From NCBI GenBank assembly GCA_021199475.1, contig JAJQHZ010000076.1, positions 1-53,769 of the forward strand: a DNA stretch of 53,769 nt. Reading direction: 5' to 3'. Shown here one piece after another: positions 1 to 8,447 of the stretch. The notes below the pieces were generated by a model, which was not told where the DNA came from, made no database searches, and saw nothing but the letters and a program-made list of their open reading frames with translations. The stretch is from Lachnospiraceae bacterium (GTDB lineage Bacteria; Bacillota; Clostridia; Lachnospirales; Lachnospiraceae). How positions within the stretch are numbered: the stretch's first letter is position 1; each line of letters starts with the position of its first letter. A program made the position numbers and the translations under genes.

Positions 1-525
1 AGGTTTCTCCGCCTTCATTTGTGCTAATAAATGGGGGCGGGAACTAAAGATAATTGTCGTCTGTCTGTGTCATAGAAATCTCCTTTACTATATCATTTTT
101 TTCAGCGTTTTGGTAGTGCCTGCGCAGAAAGATTTTGAGAAAATCATCTGCGAGAAAATTTGTCTGCAAGAAAACCTTCCACGTGAAAAACGTTCTGTGG
201 TCACACGTCACATCCGAGGCGGAGTATGCGATATAGGCGGCATATGCATGACATGTAATGTCCTGTGTCATATGAAACGTGCTTAAATACATGATTAATA
301 TAACACAAACATAATGAAAAACAATTAAGACATTATTAAAATTTCGAATGATATTCCAAAAAAGATTGTAAATACACGAAATATATAAAGTATAACTCAC
401 AATTTTGATTCGACCTGATTATTGAAAATATAAAAACACAGGCCAGGTACTTTTGTATTCTTTAAACATAGGAGAATCGGTGGACGAGGCTAAGCATCAA
501 TGTAACGTTTGCATTGAAAAGTGAA

Positions 526-562
526 AAACCATCGGCTGCATTTATAGTGCGCAGATGGTTTT
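526..562. terminator. Possible hairpin terminator
   Basis: The arm AAAACCATC pairs with GATGGTTTT around a GC-containing middle. The flanking A and T runs make it a plausible weak, possibly bidirectional, intrinsic terminator that insulates the downstream gene. The T-run is short, so this is tentative. Confidence 0.4.
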
Positions 563-631
563 CATACCTGGGATTATGTGTGTATTACTTATAGAATGAA
601 TAAAAAAGTAACAGAAATCGCTCACATCATA

Positions 632-660
632 TTGAATTTTTGGAATTTCTACATTATATT
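632..660 (+). promoter_or_regulatory. Candidate SigA promoter for the surface-protein gene
   Basis: TTGAAT (632-637) and TATATT (655-660) are separated by 17 bp. This would give a leader of about 180 nt before the start at 849. It is a prediction from sequence only. Confidence 0.45.
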
Positions 661-848
661 ATTCTATAGAAAGTCTGGTCATGAAAAATCGCTCAACAGG
701 CGATGGCTCGGCTTGTGTTCAGGATTTCAGATAAATATCGGGAGAAAAAACGGATTGTTTTTATTCATTGGACGGTCGGAAAACATACGAAATTTATACG
801 ATATGATGCTGACTGTCCAGAACCACTTTGTGGGAGGAAGGAGAAAAA

Positions 849-3800
849 ATGATGCGAAAAGGATGTAAACGGTGGACAGCACTTTGTTTGGCACTTGTTC
901 TGAGTGTATCCTCAGTGATGAGCGTGTCTGCAGCGGAAGGGGATGCGCCGGGCGAGGCCGATCTCATTGTTGAGGGGTGCGATACTGCGGTAGAAGCATC
1001 GTCAGAAGACTCTGAAATGGATGCGGATATGATTGTGGATGGGTCAGAAGATTCTGAGGATTCAGAGGCCTCTGAGGATGCGCAGATTTCTTCGGAACGA
1101 ACGGACGCCGATCCAGAGACTGAGACCGAAAATGGCGAGACGGGGGGGGGTTCAATGAGGAGGATGACACAGACGCACTGCCTGCGGCCTCTTCCATTAT
1201 CGTAGAATCTGTAGAGGAGGTGTCCTCTGACGAGGCGGCAGTTGCTTCGCTGGATGATACGGAAGATAATACAGAAGTGGTTGTTGAGGAATTTACATAT
1301 ATTAACCCGTTATATGAGGGAATTATTGACGAGTCCGATCTGAACCAGCCGCGGGAGCTGGAAGATGTTCCGTCTGTAGCGAGCGACGATGTGGAGTATC
1401 TGGATACGGTCGAAGAGGCAGCGGTGATCGTTCGTGAGGCGATGGTCAATCGACAGGAAACCATTGTTGTTTATTATCAGATGGAAACCTATGATAGTTC
1501 GATTGCTAAAAGTATTGTTAGCGCCGCTTTGGAACACACGGGTGTGGCAGATGAGGGAGACTATATTTCTGCAAATTACGGTGGCAGCTCGTATTTAATT
1601 AGCCGATCTCTCAGCGGTGGAATCTATTATTTAACAATCACCTGCACTATGACTTATTATACAACGGCAGCGCAGGAGACGGAAGTTACGGAAAAGCTGG
1701 AGACGGTCATGGAAGGACTGGATCTGGATTCGAAATCGGATTACGAAAAAATCAGTGCAATTTATGAGTACATCTGTAAAAATGTTACGTATGATAATAC
1801 CAATCTGGAAGATGAGACTTATATGTTGAAATATAGCGCTTATGCTGCGTTAATAAACGGTACATCTGTCTGCCAGGGCTATGCCGCACTTCTGTATCGT
1901 ATGATGCTCATGGCGGGGATAGATGCCAGGCTGATTTCCGGCACCGGAAATGGCGGTGGACATGCGTGGAATATTGTGAAGCTAGGAGATTACTATTATA
2001 ATGTTGACTCTACCTGGGATGCTACAACCACACGGACGGCTTTGGTGCCCATTAGCTATAAATATTATCTGCGGTGTAATGCGAATTTTGGCGATCATAC
2101 GAGGGATGGCAAGTATTCGACAGATGAATTTAATGCGTCCTACCCAATGAACGAGACGGATTATCAGCTGAGCGAGACGGAGGCTTCCGTAATACTACTT
2201 TCTGGCACATGTGGAGATGATTTGACATGGACGGTCACTCAGGGAGGTACGCTCACCATCAGTGGAACCGGTGCGATTCCGGATCATGATTCCACCAGTG
2301 ATGTACCGTGGGCGGCAGCCCGGTCTGGAATAACGGAGGTTGTTCTTGGAGAAGAAATTACTGGCATTGGAATTTTTGCCTTTTGTTACTTTTCAGCACT
2401 TCCTGAAATAACACTTCCGGACAGTATAACGACCATTGATCAGTATGCATTTGGCTACTGTACGAGTTTGACAGAAATAATCATTCCATCAGAAGTTACA
2501 ACCATTAGCTATAAGGCATTTATAGGCTGCACTGCTCTGACCAGTATTACGTTTGAGGGAGAGGCACCTTCTATAAAGAGCAGCAGCTTTACGGATGTTA
2601 CAGCGACGGCAAATTATCCGTCGAACGATTCCACCTGGACGGAGGATGTTTTACTGGATTATGGCGGAGATATCACATGGGTCGGCTATGTGAAGCATAC
2701 GTATGGAGAGCCGGAGTTCACTTGGGCGGAGGATTTTTCTACATGTACGGCAAAGTTCACCTGTACAGACACGGACTGCGGTGAGACATATTTGGTTGAC
2801 TGCACGGTGACTTCTGAGACGACGGACGCGACCTGTACAGAGGATGGAGAGACGGTATACACCGCGGTGGCTGAGTTGAGCAATAAGGAGTATACTGGGA
2901 CAAAAACGGTAACCATTGCGACGACGGGTCACAGCTATGATGATGGTATGGTGACGACGGCGGCAACGTGTACAGAGGATGGAGTGTTGACGTATACCTG
3001 TGCGAACTGCGAAGATACTTATACAGAAACTATCGCGGCGACGGGTCACAACTATGATGACGGGGAGGTAACAACTGCGGCAACGTGTACGGAGACCGGT
3101 GTGCTGACATATACCTGTGCGTCCTGCGGAGACAGTTATACGAAAGTAATTGCGGCGCTGGGCCACACGGAGGTGGCGGATGCTGCAGTGGCAGCTACCT
3201 GCACGGAAACTGGCCTGAGTGAGGGAAGTCATTGTTCCGTGTGTGGGGCAGTGCTGATTGCACAGGAGGTAATTGAAGCGACAGGTCACAGCTATAATGA
3301 GGGCGTAGTGACAACGGAACCGACTTGTACAGAAACGGGAGTGATGACTTATACTTGTGAAGCTTGTGGCGATACCTATACGGAGGAGATCGCGGCGACC
3401 GGTCATGCCGAGGTAGCGGATGCTGCAGTGGCAGCATCTTGTACGGAAACCGGGCTGACAGCGGGAAGTCACTGCTCTGTGTGTGGGGAGGTATTGACGG
3501 AGCAGAAAGTAATTGATGCGCTGGGTCACAGCTACGATGAAGGTGTGGTGACGACCGAAGCGACCTGCACAGAAGATGGCGTAAGGACCTACACCTGTAC
3601 GGTCTGCGGTGATACGTATTCAGAGGTAATTGACGCGACGGGTCACAGCTACGATGAAGGCGTGGTGACGATCGAAGCGACCTGCACGGAAGATGGTGTA
3701 AAGACCTACACTTGCGCGGTCTGCGGCGATACATATACAGAAGCAATCGCAGCGACGGGTCACAGTTATGATGAGGGAGTGGTGACGACAGTAGCGACGT

Positions 3801-5260
3801 GTACGGAAGCTGGAGTAATGAGCTACACCTGTGTGACATGCGGCGATACATATACAGATGTAATCGCAGCGACGGGTCACAGTTATGATGGCGAAGTAAC
3901 GACAGAAGCGACGTGCACAACAGCAGGCGTAAAGACCTACACTTGTACGACCTGCGGGGATTCGTATACAGAGGAAATCGTGGCACTGGGTCACAGCTAT
4001 GCAGGAGAAGTAACGGCAGCGGCAACGTGTACGGAAGATGGAGTGATGACCTATACTTGCGCGACCTGTGGAGATTCGTATACGGAGGAGATTATCGCTA
4101 CTGGTCACACGTCAGAGACGGATGCGGCAGTAGCAGCGACGTGTACGGCGACCGGCCTGACGGCGGGAAGTCACTGCTCGGTATGTGGAGAGGTACTGAC
4201 AGAACAGAAGACAATCGCGGCATTGGGTCACAGTTATGACGAAGGAGTAATTACGACAGCAGCGACGTGCACGAGAACCGGAGTGATGACCTACACCTGT
4301 ACAGTATGTGTCGCTACGTATACAGAGGCGATAGAGACGACCGGCCATACAGCGGTGACGGATGCGGCGGTAGCAGCGACGTGTACAGCGACCGGCCTGA
4401 CGGCGGGAAGTCACTGCTCAGTATGCGGGGAAGTGCTGACAGCGCAGGAAGTGATAGCAGCGACTGGCCACAGCTATGACAGCGGTACGGTCACGAAGGA
4501 GGCTACCACGACGGAAGAAGGCGTGCGTACTTATACCTGCGAGACCTGCGGCACTACGTATACAGAATCCATTGAAAAACTGGCGGATTCCTCATCATCG
4601 ACGGACACAACGGGCGACACGGACTTAACAGGTGAAACGGACGCGACAGGCGGAACAGGCGGCTCTGGTTCCACAGGAGGAAATGATGGGGCGAGCGAAA
4701 CAAATCCGTCCGGTGCGTCGAACGCAGCTTCAGACACGGGCGCGGGCGCTTCTGCGGATACCGGTTCCGTTCCGGCGACGAGCCTGCAGATTTCGCGCTC
4801 TAAGATTTATCTGAAGGTAAAAGGCACTGCGAAAATTGGCGTGATTGTTGCGCCGGCGAATACGACGGACGAGGTGACGTATACTTCTTCGAATCCGTCT
4901 GTGGTGAAGGTGAGCGCTTCCGGCAAGATTACGGCGAAGAAAGCGGGCACAGCGAATATCACCGTTCAGGCGGGCAATGTAACGAAGACGATTACCGTAA
5001 AAGTAGTGAAAAAGGCGGTAAAGGCGACGAAGCTTAGCTTTAAGAAGAAAAAGCTGAGCGTGACGGCCGGTACGGTACAATTCCTTTCCTATACAGTAAA
5101 AAATTCGAAAGCGACAACGCAGGTAAAATGGAAGTCTTCGAATTCAAAAGTGGTGTCGGTCGATCAGACCGGGAAAATCACGGCGAAGAAGAAGGGAACG
5201 GCGACGATTACGATTACCGCGAATGGGAAGAAAGCAAAGTGTAAGATTACCGTAAAGTAA
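849..5260 (+). CDS. Giant secreted transglutaminase-like/BspA-LRR/Big_2 surface protein, frame broken at a G tract
   Basis: Large exported protein, split between two frames. The first part (849-1205) has an AAGGAG ribosome site, a signal peptide ending near VSAAE and an acidic Ser/Glu/Asp linker, then stops at 1205. The second frame is open from 1151 to 5260. One extra G (or two fewer) in the nine-G run at 1142-1150 would join them into about 1,470 residues. Downstream come a transglutaminase-like domain (Cys at 1871, GGHAWN His, NVDSTWD Asp), a BspA-type leucine-rich section (about 2210-2620), fourteen GHSY/CxxC repeats (about 2927-4590), a Ser/Thr/Gly linker and two Big_2-like Ig domains at the C-terminus. 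I see no LPXTG motif. The role is probably adhesion or cell-surface attachment, but this is inferred. It could be a phase-variable gene, a pseudogene or a sequencing error. Confidence 0.75.
1142..1150 (+). repeat. Nine-G homopolymer at the frame break
   Basis: A run of nine G follows C1141 exactly where the reading frame changes. Frame 0 reads through it into a stop at 1203-1205. The adjacent frame is open from 1151 for over 4 kb. Such tracts slip during replication and are classic phase-variation switches; here the tract is in the OFF register. Confidence 0.7.
2927..4590 (+). repeat. Fourteen coding tandem repeats of 38-41 residues (two types)
   Basis: Each unit starts with G-H and carries one CT-x-x-G followed by a CxxC pair. 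Ten units are type A (GHSYDEG..., TYTCxxCGDTYTE). Four are type B (GH..., DAAVAATC..., GSHCSVCGEVL) and occur as units 3, 5, 11 and 13. Unit 12 has CVA in place of CGD after its CxxC. The last unit has lost its first Cys (TTTEEG). The cysteine pairs could bind metal or form disulfides; this is inference. Confidence 0.85.
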
Positions 5261-5272
5261 GTTCTGCTTGCA

Positions 5273-5330
5273 GATATTTCAGACCTCACTGGTCTGCACA
5301 GATAAGATTCAGACCTCACAGGCCTGTAGC
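5273..5330. repeat. Two tandem ~29-bp copies before tgt
   Basis: GATATTTCAGACCTCACTGG (start of unit 1) and GATAAGATTCAGACCTCACA (start of unit 2) head two near-identical units. The first forms a small CAGACC/GGTCTG hairpin. This gap repeat lies between the surface-protein gene and tgt. Confidence 0.7.
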
Positions 5331-5403
5331 GTCAGGAATGGCTGCGCAGGACTGTGAGGATTCATGCTGTGAGGAAAAGAACGATAACACACAGGAGAAT
5401 GAC

Positions 5404-6546
5404 ATGTATAAAATTATCAAAATGGATGGCCGCGCGAAACGCGCGGTCTTTGAAACGGTACACGGAACGGTTCAGACACCGGTGTTTATGAATGTGGGAA
5501 CGGTGGCGGCCATCAAGGGAGCTGTGGCGACGACGGATCTGTACGAGATTGGCACGCAGATTGAGCTGTCGAATACCTATCATCTGCATGTGCGTCCGGG
5601 CGATGAGGTCGTGAAAAAAATGGGCGGCCTGCATCGGTTTATGAACTGGGAGCGGCCGATTCTGACCGATTCGGGCGGGTTTCAGGTGTTTTCCCTGGCG
5701 AGCCTGCGCAAGATTAAGGAAGAGGGCGTTACGTTTCAGTCGCACATAGACGGACGGCGGATTTTCATGGGGCCGGAGCAGAGCATGCAGATTCAGTCCA
5801 ATCTGGGCTCTACGATCGCGATGGCATTTGACGAGTGCCCGTCCAGTGTAGCGGACCGCGCTTACGTGCAGGCTTCGGTCGACCGCACGGCCCGCTGGCT
5901 GGTTCGCTGCAAGGATGAGATGCAGCGGCTGAATGCGCTGCCGGATACGATTAATCCGCGGCAGATGCTGTTTGGCATCAATCAGGGCGCGATTTATGAG
6001 GATATCCGCATTGATCACGCGAAGCGGATTTCCGAGCTGGAGCTGGATGGCTATGCGATTGGCGGGCTCGCAGTGGGGGAGTCTCACGAAGAAATGTATC
6101 ACATTCTGGACGAGGTGGTGCCGTATCTGCCGCAGGACAAGCCGACCTACCTGATGGGGGTTGGCACACCGCTCAACATTCTGGAGGGCGTTGCGCGCGG
6201 CGTTGACTTTTTTGACTGCGTGTATCCGAGCCGCAACGGGCGGCATGGCCATGTGTATACAAACGATGGCAAGCTGAATCTGTTTAACGCTAAATATGAA
6301 CTGGATGCGCGCCCGATTGAGGAAGGCTGCGGCTGTCCGGCCTGCCGCCATTACAGCCGGGCCTACATCCGTCACTTGCTCAAGGCAAAGGAAATGCTCG
6401 GCATGCGGCTGTGTGTGCTGCACAACCTGTATTACTACAATCATCTGATGGAGGAAATCCGCGAAGCCATCGAGCAGGGACGCTACGAAGCATATAAAAA
6501 GGAAAAGATTGACCGCTATATGCAGGGAGAAACGGCCGGTAAGTAA
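5404..6546 (+). CDS. tgt: Queuine/preQ1 tRNA-guanine transglycosylase
   Basis: Exchanges guanine for preQ1 at the wobble position of GUN-anticodon tRNAs, a step of queuosine synthesis in the cytoplasm. The protein is 380 residues, normal for bacterial Tgt. Visible motifs are DSGGFQVFSL with Asp89, FGINQGA, GYAIGGLAVGE, and FDCVYPSRNGRHG with nucleophile Asp271, followed by a C-terminal zinc site (CGCPAC...H). I chose ATG 5404 because it follows AGGAGA at the right distance; the frame is open from 5338, but the extra N-terminus is not family-like. The last 45 nt of the gene, including the stop, are repeated once just downstream (6548-6590). Confidence 0.95.
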   Translation: MYKIIKMDGRAKRAVFETVHGTVQTPVFMNVGTVAAIKGAVATTDLYEIGTQIELSNTYHLHVRPGDEVVKKMGGLHRFMNWERPILTDSGGFQVFSLASLRKIKEEGVTFQSHIDGRRIFMGPEQSMQIQSNLGSTIAMAFDECPSSVADRAYVQASVDRTARWLVRCKDEMQRLNALPDTINPRQMLFGINQGAIYEDIRIDHAKRISELELDGYAIGGLAVGESHEEMYHILDEVVPYLPQDKPTYLMGVGTPLNILEGVARGVDFFDCVYPSRNGRHGHVYTNDGKLNLFNAKYELDARPIEEGCGCPACRHYSRAYIRHLLKAKEMLGMRLCVLHNLYYYNHLMEEIREAIEQGRYEAYKKEKIDRYMQGETAGK

Positions 6547-6590
6547 AGAAAAGACTGACCGCTATACGCAGGAAAATGAAGAGCGGTAAG
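6502..6590. repeat. Tandem duplication of the tgt 3' end
   Basis: Unit 1 (6502-6546) is the end of tgt with its TAA. Unit 2 (6548-6590) begins GAAAAGACTGACCGCTATAC and matches it closely at a 46-bp period, again ending in GGTAAG. Confidence 0.75.
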
Positions 6591-6714
6591 CCGAACATTT
6601 GCTTCTGACAGGAAAGCAGTCGTCGGAGATTTGCGTCTTGCCCATATGAACTGGACGTGGTAAAATGTGATTTACAAGAAGTTCGCTGTGTTTGCTGCAG
6701 CGGGCTGCTGGTTT

Positions 6715-6742
6715 GTGACAGAATTCGAGAATATCATATTTT
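6715..6742 (+). promoter_or_regulatory. Candidate promoter for murE
   Basis: GTGACA (6715-6720) and TATTTT (6737-6742) are spaced 16 bp, about 30 nt before the start codon of murE. Weak matches; tentative. Confidence 0.35.
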
Positions 6743-6773
6743 ATAACAAGAAGAAACGAAGGAGAACCGGAGT

Positions 6774-8276
6774 ATGAGGCTGGGAGAGCTGTTGGAACAG
6801 ATTGATTATGAGTGTGTGCAGGGAACGGTTGACACCGATGTGAGGAATCTGATCAATGATTCACGGAAAGTGGAAGAGGGTTCCCTCTTCTTTTGCATAA
6901 AGGGCGCAGTGACGGATGGTCATAGCTATGTGCCGGACGTGGTGGCGAAGGGCGCGAAGGTCCTTGTGGTGGAGGAACCGGTGGAGGCTCCCGCGGATGT
7001 GACGGTCATCCGGGTGCCGGATTCGCGCTATGCGATGGCGCTGATGTCCGCGGCGTATTTCGGGTATCCGGCGAATGAGATGCGGATTATCGGTGTGACC
7101 GGGACGAAGGGAAAAACGACGACGACCTATATGGTAAAGTCGATTTTGGAGCTAGCTGGCTATAAAGTCGGACTGATTGGCACCATTGAGGCGATTATTG
7201 GCGATGAGGTGATTCCGGCGCACAATACGACTCCGGAATCTTATACGATTCAGGAGTATTTCCGCCGCATGGCGGATGTTGGCTGTCAGGTGGTGGTGAT
7301 GGAGGTCTCCTCGCAGGGACTGATGCTCGGGCGCACGGCGGGGATTCCGTTTGAAATCGGTATATTTACAAATATCGAGCCGGACCACATCGGACCGGCG
7401 GAGCACAAGAGCTTTGAGGATTACCTGGAGTGCAAAAGCCGCCTGTTTAAACAGTGTAAATATGGAATTCTGAATGCAGACGATCCGCATCTGGAGGCAA
7501 TTCTGCAGGGGCATACCTGTGAGGTGGAGACCTTTGGCCTGTCGGAGAGCGCGGGCGTGCGGGCGGAGGATTTAAAGCTGGTGTCGCACCCCGGATATCT
7601 GGGCATCGCGTATACGGTCTCGTGGAAGAATAAAAATGGAAACGGGGAAAATGCGGGCGAAACCCGCTTTGATGTGGAGATTGATATCCCGGGCAAATTC
7701 AGTGTGTATAATTCGCTGACCGCGATTGCGATCTGCCGCCATTTTCAAGTACAGCCGGAGGAGATCTGCAGGGCGCTCAAGGGCGCGAAGGTGAAGGGCC
7801 GCGTGGAATTGATTAAGGTATCGGATGATTTTACACTGATGATTGATTATGCGCACAATGCGATGGCGCTTCAGAGCCTTCTGGAGACGCTGCGCGAGTA
7901 TCATCCGCACCGCCTGATCTGCCTGTTTGGCTGCGGCGGCAACCGCTCGAAGCTTCGCCGCTATGAGATGGGCGAGGTGTCCGGCCGTCTGGCGGATCTG
8001 ACGATTATCACCTCGGATAATCCGCGGTTTGAGGAGCCGGAGGCAATCATCGCGGATATCGTGACCGGCATGGAAAAAACCGATGGCAAATATGTAAAAA
8101 TCACGGACCGCAAGGAGGCCATTGCCTGGGCAATCCATCACGGCGAACCGGGCGATATCATTGTTCTCGCCGGGAAAGGGCACGAGGATTATCAGGAAAT
8201 CCGCGGTGTGCAGTACCCGATGGATGAGCGGGTGCTGATCCGGGAGATTCTCGAGGAGGATGCCAAAAACCAGTAA
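6774..8276 (+). CDS. murE: UDP-MurNAc-tripeptide synthetase, meso-DAP adding
   Basis: Cytoplasmic Mur ligase that adds meso-diaminopimelate to UDP-MurNAc-L-Ala-D-Glu during peptidoglycan precursor synthesis. The 500-residue protein has the N-terminal UDP-binding part, the ATP loop GVTGTKGKTTT near residue 110, the Mur ligase centre and a C-terminal domain with DNPR near residue 415. DNPR is the signature for DAP rather than lysine specificity. The start follows AAGGAGA. It sits outside the dcw cluster, 16 kb upstream of mraZ, beside tgt and priA. Confidence 0.95.
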   Translation: MRLGELLEQIDYECVQGTVDTDVRNLINDSRKVEEGSLFFCIKGAVTDGHSYVPDVVAKGAKVLVVEEPVEAPADVTVIRVPDSRYAMALMSAAYFGYPANEMRIIGVTGTKGKTTTTYMVKSILELAGYKVGLIGTIEAIIGDEVIPAHNTTPESYTIQEYFRRMADVGCQVVVMEVSSQGLMLGRTAGIPFEIGIFTNIEPDHIGPAEHKSFEDYLECKSRLFKQCKYGILNADDPHLEAILQGHTCEVETFGLSESAGVRAEDLKLVSHPGYLGIAYTVSWKNKNGNGENAGETRFDVEIDIPGKFSVYNSLTAIAICRHFQVQPEEICRALKGAKVKGRVELIKVSDDFTLMIDYAHNAMALQSLLETLREYHPHRLICLFGCGGNRSKLRRYEMGEVSGRLADLTIITSDNPRFEEPEAIIADIVTGMEKTDGKYVKITDRKEAIAWAIHHGEPGDIIVLAGKGHEDYQEIRGVQYPMDERVLIREILEEDAKNQ

Positions 8277-8286
8277 ACTGTTACGC

Positions 8287-8430
8287 CATTGTGAAGCAAT
8301 TTTTCTCGGCGTGGCTCTCCATAAACTGTTCTGCATCGATTTCAGGTGCAGGACGCAGGCCATGTCATTGCGAAGCAATTTTCGCGGCGTGGCTCTCCAT
8401 AAATTGTCCTGCATCGGTTTCAGGTGATGG
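8287..8430. repeat. Two tandem ~63-bp copies ahead of priA
   Basis: CATTGTGAAGCAATTTTTCT (8287) and CATTGCGAAGCAATTTTCGC (8366) begin two copies about 79 bp apart. Each ends in TTTCAGGTG. The second copy runs into the start region of priA. Confidence 0.75.
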
Positions 8431-8447
8431 ACGTAAGAAGGTGGCAG

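Larger units (their letters stand above)
1..848. other. Gene-poor AT-rich leader region
   Basis: No convincing gene is visible in this 0.85-kb AT-rich stretch. The open frames at 44-400 (minus) and 578-868 (plus) have unusual composition, lack ribosome-binding sites and resemble no family I know. The region holds a hairpin near 526-562 and a candidate promoter at 632-660 for the large secreted-protein gene that follows. Confidence 0.6.

Noticed and set aside
44-400. 118-residue minus-strand open frame
   Set aside because: AT-rich DNA, odd Tyr/Ile/Asn composition, no ribosome site, no family.
578-868. 96-residue plus-strand open frame before the surface-protein gene
   Set aside because: Lies over the candidate promoter and leader and overlaps the true start; not protein-like.
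2651-4414. Several antisense frames over the repeat part of the surface protein
   Set aside because: Produced by the repeat periodicity; Arg/Cys-rich and without ribosome sites.
2927-4590. CRISPR array
   Set aside because: The repeats are coding, 114-123 bp, contiguous and degenerate; no spacers or cas genes.
5362-6444. 360-residue open frame antisense to tgt
   Set aside because: Shadow of tgt, no start signal and no recognisable motif.
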